A stretch of DNA of 64,000 nucleotides from Clostridia bacterium (lineage in GTDB: Bacteria > Bacillota > Clostridia > Oscillospirales > Acutalibacteraceae). Within the stretch, counting starts at the first letter, position 1, and every line of letters starts with the position of its first letter. Both the position numbers and the translations under genes were made by a program. The stretch spans positions 1 through 64,000 of the forward strand of contig JAFQRA010000001.1 of assembly GCA_017410325.1 (NCBI GenBank), given 5' to 3'. The notes beneath the pieces were generated by a model. It saw nothing but the letters and a program-made list of their open reading frames with translations. It ran no database searches and was not told where the DNA came from. Positions 7,895 to 16,750 of this stretch are shown here, piece after piece.

Positions 7895-9091
7895 ATGAAG
7901 AAGCTTTTCAGTATTTTAATTATTGCCGCAATTGTTATGACAGCGGCTTTCCCGTGCTTTGCCTTCGGTAAGGTGGAGCACGTTGATGCGCCGTACAGCA
8001 TAAAGTATTCCGTTTATGATGACGGCAACAACGAGCGTGTAATAGTAAGCTGTCTGCTCACCGATGAGCTGGCTGAGCTTACCGCAAACCCCTCAAACGG
8101 AATCACACAGGCCTACGGTTATATTCAGGCGGACTACCGCATTGACGGCGGCGACTGGCACTACACGCAGGAGTGGGACACTCAGCCCGATATCTGCGAC
8201 TACGGCGTGAATTTTAACAGCGGTGCAACGGTTACCTCGTTTGATATTCTGTACCTTACAAACCAGACGGCTGTTGACAATTCGGGCGCACTTGCCAAAA
8301 CACTTGAGAACGGCAGTAAAGTGTTCGACCTTGACAACCACACGCTTGAATTCCGCCTGAGAGCATCTGTCGGATATATCAGCTCGGGCAGTTTTATCAC
8401 CCATTCCGACTGGACTCAGGTTATAAAGGTTGAGCGTAAGAAGGCTCCCGAATTGCCTGCGGAATTTGAAGCCCCCGAAATCAGCAACCTGCAGGTGCAC
8501 TCTTCCGATGAGGAAGCACCGTACTTCACATTCGATGTAAAAACACCCGAAAGTATGAAGGAGGCACAGTCGGCTTACCTTGCGTACGTTCCCTCTGGCT
8601 TCCAGTTAAAGTGCCTTGTAGATTTCGGTGAGGGCTGGACAGACACGGCAATGAGCTCAACGGGCAGCTTCTTTTCCAACGAAGAAAAGACCGTGCGCTT
8701 TGACAAAGATAAATTCGACGATGAAAAGACCTTTAAATTCAAGCTTGCTTACCTCATTTACGATAAAAACGACAACCCCATCTATTCCGAGGAAAGCGAA
8801 ATTCTCAAAGCCGTTGCCCCCCGGTGGGAAGAGGGTAAAGGCGTGCTTCACGCAAAGTGCACAACCTGCGGTATATGCAAGCCCGTTTTCGGCAAGTGTG
8901 CATTCATCGTTTTCGGCATTGCGGCGGCTGTTTTGGTTGTTGCCGCAGTAATTGTGAAAATTCAGCTCGATAAATCCAAAGCCAAAAAGGCGGAAGCCGA
9001 AGCCGAAAGACAGCGTAAAATCGAAGAGGATAAGAAGAAATTCAACGAACTCAAGCAGGCAAAGAAAGAAAAGAATAAGAAGGCTAAATAA
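7895..9091 (+). CDS. secreted, C-terminally membrane-anchored protein
   Basis: A 398-residue surface protein. The ATG at 7895 has GGAGG 9 nt upstream. A signal peptide (MKKLFSILIIAAIVMTAAFPCFA) is followed by an extracytoplasmic beta-rich region containing repeated aromatic strand patterns. Near the end two Cys pairs (CTTCGICKPVFGKC) precede a hydrophobic helix (FIVFGIAAAVLVVAAVIV), and a long Lys/Glu-rich cytoplasmic tail closes the protein, so it is a type I membrane protein. No enzyme motif is visible. Its stop shares one base with the start of the RpiR gene, so translation is likely coupled. Confidence 0.8.
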   Translation: MKKLFSILIIAAIVMTAAFPCFAFGKVEHVDAPYSIKYSVYDDGNNERVIVSCLLTDELAELTANPSNGITQAYGYIQADYRIDGGDWHYTQEWDTQPDICDYGVNFNSGATVTSFDILYLTNQTAVDNSGALAKTLENGSKVFDLDNHTLEFRLRASVGYISSGSFITHSDWTQVIKVERKKAPELPAEFEAPEISNLQVHSSDEEAPYFTFDVKTPESMKEAQSAYLAYVPSGFQLKCLVDFGEGWTDTAMSSTGSFFSNEEKTVRFDKDKFDDEKTFKFKLAYLIYDKNDNPIYSEESEILKAVAPRWEEGKGVLHAKCTTCGICKPVFGKCAFIVFGIAAAVLVVAAVIVKIQLDKSKAKKAEAEAERQRKIEEDKKKFNELKQAKKEKNKKAK

Positions 9092-9966
9092 TGACCAAAT
9101 CAATTCTCAACAAAATAGATGCGCTTTATCACAAGCTTTCCAAGGGCCACAGAAAGGTTGCCGATTACATTATGGCAAACTACGACAAGGCGGCCTTTAT
9201 GACCGCCGCAAAGCTCGGCGAAACCGTTGGCGTGAGCGAGAGCACGGTGGTGCGCTTTGCAACGGAGCTTGGCTTTGAGGGCTATCCCGCCTTGCAGAGC
9301 GATTTGCAGGAGCTTATACGCAGTAAGCTGACGAGTGTACAGCGAATGGAAAGCGCAAGCGTGCGTATAGCGCAGGACGAAATTCTCGAAACAGTCCTCA
9401 CTGCCGATGCGGCGATGATTAAATCCACTCTGGAGCAGACCTCAAAGGAAAACTTCAACTCTGCCGTTGAAGCCATCAACAAGGCGAGGAATATTTATAT
9501 TCTCGGCGTGCGCAGTGCGGCAACCCTTGCAAACTTTCTGGCGTTTTATTTCAGGCCGGTTTACGACAACGTAATTCTCGTTGACAGCGCAAGGGCGAGC
9601 GAGGTTTTTGAGCAGATTTTCCGCATTGACGAGCGTGATATATGCATTGCCATCAGCTTCCCAAGGTACTCAAACCAGACAATAAGCGCCCTGCACTTTA
9701 TTCACGACAAGGGCGCAAAGATTATTTCGATTACCGACAGCGAGCTTTCGCCGATTGCACAGCTTGCGGACTATCTTCTGCTTGCGCGCAGTACAATGGC
9801 ATCGTTCGTCGATTCGCTTGTAGCACCTCTCAGCCTTATAAACGCGCTGATTGTTGCGGCAACCTTCAACCGCCGCAGCGAGGTTTACGACAACTTAAGC
9901 CAGCTTGAAAAAATCTGGGATGAGTACAACGTTTACGATAAGGACAGGATTGAAAATGACAGATGA
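9091..9966 (+). CDS. MurR/RpiR family transcriptional regulator
   Basis: A 291-residue regulator. Residues 1-77 are the RpiR-type HTH (HRKVADYIMANYDKAAFMTAAKL, VSESTVVRFATELGFEGYPAL). Residues about 110-245 form a SIS sugar-phosphate-binding domain (ARNIYILGVRSAATLANFLA, DICIAISFPRYSNQTISAL). The family senses phosphosugars and controls sugar or amino-sugar metabolism. No sugar genes are adjacent: it is coupled upstream to a membrane protein and overlaps the flavoprotein gene downstream by 11 bases, so its target is probably elsewhere. Confidence 0.92.
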   Translation: MTKSILNKIDALYHKLSKGHRKVADYIMANYDKAAFMTAAKLGETVGVSESTVVRFATELGFEGYPALQSDLQELIRSKLTSVQRMESASVRIAQDEILETVLTADAAMIKSTLEQTSKENFNSAVEAINKARNIYILGVRSAATLANFLAFYFRPVYDNVILVDSARASEVFEQIFRIDERDICIAISFPRYSNQTISALHFIHDKGAKIISITDSELSPIAQLADYLLLARSTMASFVDSLVAPLSLINALIVAATFNRRSEVYDNLSQLEKIWDEYNVYDKDRIENDR

Positions 9967-11188
9967 AATTGTAATAATCGGTGCAGGTGCGGCGGGTATG
10001 ATGGCTGCCGTGCAGGCGGCACGCCTGGGCAAAAGCGTTACTCTGCTTGAGCGTAACGGCAGACCGGGCAGGAAAATTATAATTACGGGCAAGGGCCGCT
10101 GTAACGTTACGAATGCAACCAACCTGCTCAACGAACTGATTTCCGCCGTGCCCGTAAACGGCAGGTTTCTCTACAGTGCTTTTTCCGCCTTTATGCCGCA
10201 GGATACGATGGAGTTCTTTGAGTGTGAGGGCGTACCGCTCAAAATTGAAAGAGGCAACAGGGTTTTTCCCGTTTCCGATTCCTCAAAGGATATTGTAGAT
10301 GCGCTTTATAACGCCGCAACGGATGAGGGCGTAAAGTTTAAAAAGGGCAGAGCGGTTGACCTGAAAATTGAAAACGGCTCGGTTGCCGCCGTTATAACCG
10401 AGGACGGCGGGGAGATACCCTGCGCGAGCGTGCTTATTGCAACGGGCGGCAAGTCCTACCCGGGCACGGGCTCAACGGGTGACGGCTATGTGCTTGCCGA
10501 AAGGGCAGGGCACACCGTAACTGAGCTTAAGCCCTCTCTCGTACCGCTTGAAGCGCACGAGGGCTTTTGCTCACAGCTTCAGGGGCTCTCGCTCAAAAAT
10601 GCCGCAATTAAGGTGGAGGACACGCTTAAATTCCGCACGGTATATGAGGACTTCGGCGAAATGCTGTTTACCCATTTCGGCGTTTCGGGGCCGATGATTT
10701 TAAGTGCAAGCTCGCATATGCGTGATATGCAAAGCGAGAGATATGTAATTCACATTGACCTTAAGCCTGCGCTTTCTCACGAGCAGCTTGACAGAAGAAT
10801 AGTCAAGGACTTAACCGAAAACGCCAACAAGGACTATGCAAACGTGCTGGCGCTTCTGCTTCCCCGCAAGCTCATTCCCGTTGCCGCACAGCTAACGCAC
10901 ATCAAGCCAACCACCAAGGCTAACCAGATAACCCGTGAGCAGAGAGCGGTGCTTGTTGACTGGCTTAAGGATTTCAGGGTGACTGTGACACGCTTCCGTC
11001 CGCTTGATGAGGCAATCATCACCTCGGGCGGCGTAAAGGTAAGCGAGGTTGACCCGAAAACCATGCGCTCAAAGCTCGTTGACAACCTCTACTTTGCGGG
11101 TGAGGTGCTCGACGTTGATGCTTATACGGGCGGCTTCAACCTGCAGATAGCTTTTGCTACCGGTTACGCTGCGGGAGTAAATATGTAA
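9956..11188 (+). CDS. HI0933/BaiN-family FAD-dependent oxidoreductase
   Basis: A 411-residue flavoprotein. The start is ATG at 9956, where the dinucleotide-binding motif IVIIGAGAAGMMAA begins immediately; an upstream in-frame ATG would lengthen an N-terminus that the family lacks. GRPGRKIIITGKGRCNVTNATN is the HI0933-family signature, and the C-terminus GEVLDVDAYTGGFNLQIAFATG is the conserved second FAD contact. The family name BaiN comes from bile-acid metabolism in Clostridium scindens, but most members have unknown substrates. It overlaps the RpiR gene by 11 bases and precedes cmk by 25 bases in a housekeeping operon. Confidence 0.92.
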   Translation: MTDEIVIIGAGAAGMMAAVQAARLGKSVTLLERNGRPGRKIIITGKGRCNVTNATNLLNELISAVPVNGRFLYSAFSAFMPQDTMEFFECEGVPLKIERGNRVFPVSDSSKDIVDALYNAATDEGVKFKKGRAVDLKIENGSVAAVITEDGGEIPCASVLIATGGKSYPGTGSTGDGYVLAERAGHTVTELKPSLVPLEAHEGFCSQLQGLSLKNAAIKVEDTLKFRTVYEDFGEMLFTHFGVSGPMILSASSHMRDMQSERYVIHIDLKPALSHEQLDRRIVKDLTENANKDYANVLALLLPRKLIPVAAQLTHIKPTTKANQITREQRAVLVDWLKDFRVTVTRFRPLDEAIITSGGVKVSEVDPKTMRSKLVDNLYFAGEVLDVDAYTGGFNLQIAFATGYAAGVNM

Positions 11189-11213
11189 ACTAACCGAAAG
11201 GGTTGTATAAATT

Positions 11214-11888
11214 ATGATTAACATAGCAATTGACGGGCCTGCCGGTGCAGGCAAAAGCACCATAGCAAGAAGTCTTGCCGCAAAGCTCGGCTTCATTTAC
11301 GTTGATACGGGTGCGCTTTACCGTGCCGTCGGCGTAAACGCAATGCGTGCAGGAATGGACACGAAAAATGCTGAGCAGGTGACATCCGTTCTCGGCGATA
11401 CAAAGGTAAGCCTTCGCTTTGTTGACGGTGAGCAGAGGGTTTTCCTGGGTGATGAGGATGTTTCGCTTGCAATCCGTACACCCGAGGCGTCAATGGCGGC
11501 TTCAAATGTTTCCGCAATTCCCGCCGTAAGAGAATTCCTTTTCGACTTGCAGCGTAATATTGCCAAGGAAAACAACTGCCTTATGGACGGCAGAGATATC
11601 GGCACCGTTGTTCTTCCCGAAGCACAGGTCAAAATCTTCCTCACAGCCTCTGCTGAGGTAAGAGCAAAAAGAAGATATGACGAACTGCTTGCAAAAGGAA
11701 TGAAAGCGGAGTATAATGATGTTTTGGAGGAAATGATTCAGCGCGACTATCAGGACTCGCACAGAGCCATTGCCCCCCTTAAGCAGGCGGATGATGCCGT
11801 GCTTGTCGATACATCGGAAATGAATCTCGAACAGGTGTTGGAAGCACTTGAAACAATAGTGAAGGAGAAAACAGGAAATGAGTTTTGA
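11214..11888 (+). CDS. cmk: (d)CMP kinase
   Basis: Phosphorylates CMP and dCMP in pyrimidine nucleotide recycling. The P-loop GPAGAGKSTIARSLA is at residues 7-21, then YVDTGALYRAVG and GRDIGTVVLPEAQVKIFLTAS, all typical. Length 224 matches the family. The order cmk-plsC-ispH/rpsA is common in Clostridia. The last codons overlap the plsC start by 11 bases. Confidence 0.97.
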   Translation: MINIAIDGPAGAGKSTIARSLAAKLGFIYVDTGALYRAVGVNAMRAGMDTKNAEQVTSVLGDTKVSLRFVDGEQRVFLGDEDVSLAIRTPEASMAASNVSAIPAVREFLFDLQRNIAKENNCLMDGRDIGTVVLPEAQVKIFLTASAEVRAKRRYDELLAKGMKAEYNDVLEEMIQRDYQDSHRAIAPLKQADDAVLVDTSEMNLEQVLEALETIVKEKTGNEF

Positions 11889-12513
11889 TTATTCCGTAGT
11901 CAAGGACAGAAAGTATTACGATGTAGTTAAAGGCCCGTGCAAATTTTTACTTAAATTAGGTCTTCGCATTAAGTGCGAAGGCGTTGAAAACATCCCGAAG
12001 GAGGGTGCTTTCATTCTTGCAAGCAACCACATCCATTTTGTTGACCCTGCCGTGCTGCTTGCAAACTTCCCCAGACCCATTCACTTTATGGCAAAGGTTG
12101 AGGCCTTCAAGTATAAGATTACGGCGTTTCTCCTCACTCACCTCAACACCTTCCCCGTAAGCCGCGGCAGAAGCGACAAGGCTTCCATCGATTACGCTGT
12201 CAAGCTTATCGAAAACGGCTGTGTTATGGGCATTTTCCCCGAGGGCACACGCTCCAAGGATTTGAAGCCCCACAAGGCAAAGGCCGGTGTTGCGCTTATT
12301 GCAAGGCAGACCAAGGCTGACATTCTTCCCTGCTCAATTTACTGCGATAAGAAGGGCGGCCTTTTCCGCAAGGTAACAGTCCGCTACGGTGAGCTCATCA
12401 AGTACGAGGAGCTCGGCCTTACCGAAGAAAGCAGCACCAAGGAGCTGCGTGCGGCGGCGGATAAGATTATGGAAGAAATCGTTGACCTCTGGGAGGAAAA
12501 GCATTGCGATTAA
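11878..12513 (+). CDS. plsC: 1-acyl-sn-glycerol-3-phosphate acyltransferase
   Basis: Transfers an acyl chain to lysophosphatidic acid at the membrane to form phosphatidic acid. The catalytic block NHIHFVDPA (His-x4-Asp) lies near residue 44, and FPEGTRSK near residue 120 is the glycerol-phosphate binding motif. At 211 residues it is a standard short PlsC. It overlaps cmk upstream by 11 bases and ispH-rpsA downstream by 10 bases, showing a tightly packed operon. Confidence 0.94.
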   Translation: MSFDYSVVKDRKYYDVVKGPCKFLLKLGLRIKCEGVENIPKEGAFILASNHIHFVDPAVLLANFPRPIHFMAKVEAFKYKITAFLLTHLNTFPVSRGRSDKASIDYAVKLIENGCVMGIFPEGTRSKDLKPHKAKAGVALIARQTKADILPCSIYCDKKGGLFRKVTVRYGELIKYEELGLTEESSTKELRAAADKIMEEIVDLWEEKHCD

Positions 12514-14582
12514 CTCTTGCGAAAACGGCAGGCTTCTGCTTCGGCGTAAACCGTGCGGTTGACCTTGTGTATTCAATGCTTGACGAAGGCAAAAAGGTGT
12601 GCACGCTCGGCCCTCTTATCCACAACCCGCAGGTTATTGAAGACCTTGAAAAAAGAGGTACGAGGATAATTTGCGACCCCAAGCAGGCAAACGGCGGCGA
12701 AACGCTCGTAGTCCGTGCCCACGGTGTCACGGCGGCAGTTGAAGCCGAAATTGAAAATACGGGTATCGATTTCTGTAACGCAACCTGCCCGTTCGTCAAG
12801 AAAATTCACAGAATAGTTTCCGAAAAGCCCGGCGAAAACAGCGTTGTGCTTATTGCGGGCGACTCCTCTCACCCCGAGGTGCAGGGTATTGTCGGCCACT
12901 GCAAAACCGAGGCAATTGTTTTTTCGAACGCTCAGGAGCTTGAAAAAATTGCGGCTGAGCGGCAGGACTTGGCTCAAAAGTCGGTTTTTGCCGTTGCTCA
13001 AACCACGTTCAGCACAAAAGAATGGAAATTATGTGAAAAAAAGATAAAAAAACTCTATACAAATGCAATTATTTTTGATACAATATGCTCTGCTACGCAA
13101 CGCAGGCAGAAAGAAGCGTATGAGCTTTCCCTCGTGAGCGATGCAATGATTATTGTCGGCGGCCGCCTCAGTTCAAACACGGCAAAGCTAAAAGCCGTGT
13201 GCGAGCCCAACTGCAAAACCTATCTCGTCGAAAATGCCGAGGAAGCAGGCAGGATAGATTTAAGCGGCTGCACCAATGTTGGCGTTACTGCAGGGGCATC
13301 CACCCCTGCCGGTATAATAAAGGAGGTACTACAAACCATGTCTGAAAACGTAAACAATGTACAGCCTGAGATTGACGCTCTCCAGGCTGAAATCGAGCAG
13401 GTGCTCAACCCCGAAGCAGCAGGTCAGGAGTCGGCAAATGCCGCTATAGCTGCTGATGACTCCGCAGTAGAATCATTTGAGGCTATGATGGAGGAATCGC
13501 TGAAAAGCATGAGCTCGGATCAGAAGGTTCGTGGTATCGTTGTTGGCATTTCACCGAGTGAGATTCAGGTAGATATCGGCCGCAAGCAGACCGGCTATGT
13601 TCCCATCGATGAATATAGCAACGATCCTACGGCTGATCCCGCAAAAGAGCTCAAAATCGGTGACGAAATCGAGCTTATTATTATGAAGACAAACGACGCA
13701 GAGGGCACAATGATGCTTTCAAAGCGCCGTCTTGACGCTACAAAAGCTTGGGCTGACATCTGTGCAGCTGAAGAGAGCGGCGAAGTTCTCGAAGGCACAG
13801 TATGTGAGGTTATCCCGGCCGGCGGCGTTCTCGTTGCCTGCAAGGGTTCACGTGTCTTCATCCCCGGCTCACACACAGGCCTTTCCAAGGACGAGCCTCT
13901 TGAGTCCCTTCTCAAGGAAAAGGTTCAGTTCAAGGTTATCGACGTTAACAAGCAGCGCAAGAGAGCTGTCGGTTCCATCAGAGTTGTCGCACGTGAGGCT
14001 CGCAAGGAGCTTGCAAAGGCATTCTGGGACAACGCAGCAGAGGGTCAGGTAATCACAGGTACCGTCAAGTCCCTCACAAGCTACGGCGCATTCGTTGATA
14101 TCGGTGGTGTGGACGGTATGGTTCACATTTCAGAGCTCAGCTGGAAGCGTATCAAGCATCCTTCAGAGGTTGTCAACGTCGGCGATACCGTCGAAGTTTA
14201 CATCAAGAAGCTTGATGCTGAAAACAAGAAGATTTCTCTCGGCTACAAGAAGGTAGAGGATAATCCCTGGGAGATTATGCGCCGCGATTACCCCGTAGGT
14301 ACGGTTTGCAAGGCTAAGGTAGTCGGTATGACAACCTTCGGTGCATTCGCAAACGTTATTCCCGGCATCGACGGTCTTATCCACATTTCACAGATTGCTG
14401 ACCGCCGCATCAACAAGCCCGAGGATGTTCTTACAATCGGTGAAGAGGTTGACGTAAAGGTTACGGAAATCGACTTCGACAAGAAGCGCGTAAGCCTTTC
14501 CATCCGTGCTCTCATCGAGCCCGTTGCCGAAGAAGCAGCTCCGGAAGCTGTTGAAGAGGCAGCAGAAGAAGCAGCTGAATAA
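12504..14582 (+). CDS. ispH: IspH reductase-ribosomal protein S1 fusion
   Basis: A 692-residue fusion. Residues 1-278 are 4-hydroxy-3-methylbut-2-enyl diphosphate reductase, the last step of the MEP isoprenoid pathway; the three 4Fe-4S ligands are Cys12, Cys95 and Cys195, with the active-site SSHPEVQG stretch. From about residue 341 four S1 RNA-binding repeats follow (the later two contain SYGAFVDIGGVDGMVHISEL and TFGAFANVIPGIDGLIHISQ), then an Ala/Glu-rich tail. The start is TTG with GGGAGG upstream. This fusion is known in Clostridia. An internal AGGAGG and in-frame ATG (residue 279, base 13338) lie exactly at the domain boundary and could give free S1. Confidence 0.96.
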   Translation: MRLTLAKTAGFCFGVNRAVDLVYSMLDEGKKVCTLGPLIHNPQVIEDLEKRGTRIICDPKQANGGETLVVRAHGVTAAVEAEIENTGIDFCNATCPFVKKIHRIVSEKPGENSVVLIAGDSSHPEVQGIVGHCKTEAIVFSNAQELEKIAAERQDLAQKSVFAVAQTTFSTKEWKLCEKKIKKLYTNAIIFDTICSATQRRQKEAYELSLVSDAMIIVGGRLSSNTAKLKAVCEPNCKTYLVENAEEAGRIDLSGCTNVGVTAGASTPAGIIKEVLQTMSENVNNVQPEIDALQAEIEQVLNPEAAGQESANAAIAADDSAVESFEAMMEESLKSMSSDQKVRGIVVGISPSEIQVDIGRKQTGYVPIDEYSNDPTADPAKELKIGDEIELIIMKTNDAEGTMMLSKRRLDATKAWADICAAEESGEVLEGTVCEVIPAGGVLVACKGSRVFIPGSHTGLSKDEPLESLLKEKVQFKVIDVNKQRKRAVGSIRVVAREARKELAKAFWDNAAEGQVITGTVKSLTSYGAFVDIGGVDGMVHISELSWKRIKHPSEVVNVGDTVEVYIKKLDAENKKISLGYKKVEDNPWEIMRRDYPVGTVCKAKVVGMTTFGAFANVIPGIDGLIHISQIADRRINKPEDVLTIGEEVDVKVTEIDFDKKRVSLSIRALIEPVAEEAAPEAVEEAAEEAAE
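13320..13340 (+). promoter_or_regulatory. internal ribosome binding site before the S1 part
   Basis: AAAGGAGG is followed 11 bases later by an in-frame ATG at 13338 at the junction between the IspH and S1 portions. The downstream reading begins MSENVNNVQPE, a plausible S1 N-terminus. Confidence 0.55.
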
Positions 14583-14598
14583 TTTTACTTAAACTAAA

Positions 14599-14630
14599 AG
14601 CAGGAGTTTCACCGTAACTCCTGCTTTTTT
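14599..14630 (+). terminator. terminator of the cmk-plsC-ispH/rpsA operon
   Basis: AGCAGGAGTT, a 7-base loop and AACTCCTGCT form a 10-bp stem followed by six T residues, a strong rho-independent terminator. Confidence 0.92.
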
Positions 14631-14661
14631 CAAAATAAGCCATCTTCAGGGGGAATAAGGT

Positions 14662-16731
14662 ATGTCAACTGTTACGGTAAAACCCTTTAAACAGAATAAG
14701 AGGACCTTTTTCGGCGAAAGAGAGGGTCTTGTTTCAAGCAATGTTCTTTCTGCCGCGGTAGGTAAAGACGGCAGAGTGTGGATAGGTACGGACAAGGGCG
14801 TTTCGGTTTTTGAAAACGGTGCTTTTGTAAGCGTGCCGTGCTTTGCCCAAAGCGTTCAGGCTATGTTTGCCGATGCTCAGGGCAATTTATGGCTCGCCTG
14901 CGCCAATACCGTTTGCACCTCAGACGGCGAAAACCGTTATGAGCTCGACAGCGCCGTTGTTGATTTTGCGCAGGATAATTCGGGCAAGCTTTTTGTTGCA
15001 ACGAAAAGCCGTGTTTACGCATTAAACGGTAAGCCTGAAATGTGCTTTAAATCCGAAAGTGAAATTTCGGATATGGCTTTAAATGAGAACGTAATCTGGC
15101 TTGCCGCAGGCGGTAAGCTGTTAAGTGTTGATAAAAACGGGGTCAGCGTCACGCACGAAACGGATGCGCTTGTGCAGGCTGTTGAGTGTGACAGCCTCGG
15201 TATGCTCTGGGTCGGTACCGACAAGGGCGTTAAGGCTTTCGATTCGAAAAGCTACTGGATAAGCAAGGAAAGGGCAGGTGCTCTTTGCGGCTACAATACA
15301 CATATAATCCTTTTCGGCAAAACGGGCAGACGCTATGTCGGCACGGATATCGGTGTAGGCATTCACGACGGTGCAAAGCGGCACTTCTACGTCAAGGGCT
15401 ACTGGCTGCCCGAGGCCCGTGTTACGGCTATTGCCGAAAGTAACGACGGCAGTACAATCTGGGTAGGTACACAAAACGGCGTTTCACGCATTGAAACCGT
15501 TATGATGACCCTTCGGGAAAAGGCAGATAACTTCGTTGCCCTTACCGAAAAATACAACGTGCGCGATATCGGCTTTGTTGCCAACCGCTTTATTGACAAC
15601 GCAACCGATTTCGGCACGGGTGAGGTTGAAATTTCGGATAATGACGGACTCTGGACGGGTACATATATGCTGTCGCAGGCTTTCCGCTACGCCGTTACGG
15701 GTGAGGAGGAAGCGCTGAATATTGCACGCAGGTCGATGAAGGCCATGCTTTACCTGATGAAGATTACGGGTATACCGGGCTTTACGGCAAGGGCAATACG
15801 CCGCCCCGGCGAAACGGGCTTCGGCAACGGCCACCCGGAATGGCACCTTGTAACCGATGAAACGGGCGAGGTGGAGTGGAAGGGCGAAACCTCCAGCGAT
15901 GAAATGTCGGGCCACTTCGTGCCTGCCGCGGTATACTGTGATTTTTGTGCAACACCCGAGGAAAAAGCGGAAATCAGAGAGGCACTTTGCGCTATTGTGG
16001 ATCATATTATGACCCACAACTACAGGCTTTGCGATATTGACGGACTTCCCACAACCTGGGGTAACTGGAACCCCGACGACCTCAACCGCAACGACCGCTG
16101 GTTCAACGAGAGGGGAGTAAACTCCTTTGAGCTGCTTTCCTTCCTCAAAATTCTTGACCACCTCGGTGCGGATAAAAAGTATCACGATGAATACGTGCGC
16201 CTCGTTTCCAAGGAGCATTTTGCAGTCAATTCAATGCGCAGAAAGCTGGACGATGCACGCACAAACCATATTGACGACCACCTCGGCTTCCTTACGACTA
16301 TTCCGCTTCTGATGTATGAAACCGACCCCGATATACTCCAGTATTATCTTATCGGTCTGCGTGAGCACTGGGAGTATGAGCGCACAGAAAGAAATCCGTT
16401 CTGGAACATTCTGTACGGTGCTTATACCGACGAATGCTGTGACCTTGACGTGGGCATAAACAGCCTTTGTGAGCTGCCGATGGAAACTATGGAAATTCCG
16501 CTTTGTAACAGCGTGCGTAACGACCTGGTGTGGGATTATGAGGGTCAGGAGCGCTTCGGCGAGGACCCGCAGCTGCGCGTTCCGCTGCCCTATGACGAGA
16601 AGCCCTTCGCAACCTACGACCACAATCAGTATCTTGCGGACAGAACGTGGGACGACTACCGTATAGTCGAGGGCACGTTCTACCTTATGCCGTACTGGCT
16701 CGGCAGATATTACGGGCTCATAGCTGAATGA
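14662..16731 (+). CDS. beta-propeller protein with helical toroid-like C-terminus (copy 1)
   Basis: A 689-residue cytoplasmic protein with no signal peptide. Residues about 18-280 carry repeated two-component-regulator-propeller blades: DGRVWIGTDKGVSVFENG, LWVGTDKGVKAFDSK, RYVGTDIGVGIHDGAK, TIWVGTQNGVSRIE. Residues about 300-689 are helical and rich in Trp, Asp and Tyr (NDGLWTGTYMLSQAFRYAVTG, TWGNWNPDDLNRNDRW), a pattern like alpha/alpha toroid carbohydrate enzymes. In sensors such propellers bind glycans in the periplasm; here the protein has no membrane segment. It may be a carbohydrate-active or scaffold protein; function is unknown. A clear paralogue follows 19 bases downstream. Confidence 0.75.
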   Translation: MSTVTVKPFKQNKRTFFGEREGLVSSNVLSAAVGKDGRVWIGTDKGVSVFENGAFVSVPCFAQSVQAMFADAQGNLWLACANTVCTSDGENRYELDSAVVDFAQDNSGKLFVATKSRVYALNGKPEMCFKSESEISDMALNENVIWLAAGGKLLSVDKNGVSVTHETDALVQAVECDSLGMLWVGTDKGVKAFDSKSYWISKERAGALCGYNTHIILFGKTGRRYVGTDIGVGIHDGAKRHFYVKGYWLPEARVTAIAESNDGSTIWVGTQNGVSRIETVMMTLREKADNFVALTEKYNVRDIGFVANRFIDNATDFGTGEVEISDNDGLWTGTYMLSQAFRYAVTGEEEALNIARRSMKAMLYLMKITGIPGFTARAIRRPGETGFGNGHPEWHLVTDETGEVEWKGETSSDEMSGHFVPAAVYCDFCATPEEKAEIREALCAIVDHIMTHNYRLCDIDGLPTTWGNWNPDDLNRNDRWFNERGVNSFELLSFLKILDHLGADKKYHDEYVRLVSKEHFAVNSMRRKLDDARTNHIDDHLGFLTTIPLLMYETDPDILQYYLIGLREHWEYERTERNPFWNILYGAYTDECCDLDVGINSLCELPMETMEIPLCNSVRNDLVWDYEGQERFGEDPQLRVPLPYDEKPFATYDHNQYLADRTWDDYRIVEGTFYLMPYWLGRYYGLIAE

Positions 16732-16750
16732 TGCGGAAAGGAGAATAGTT

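Noticed and set aside
13338..14582. Separate rpsA gene
   Set aside because: The frame is continuous with ispH and no stop intervenes, so a fusion is annotated, with the internal start reported as a possibility.
15484..16218. Long antisense open frame (244 codons) inside the propeller gene
   Set aside because: It is a shadow of the plus-strand gene, without ribosome site or recognisable motif. Similar shadows at 26958-27614 and 53396-54142 were dropped for the same reason.
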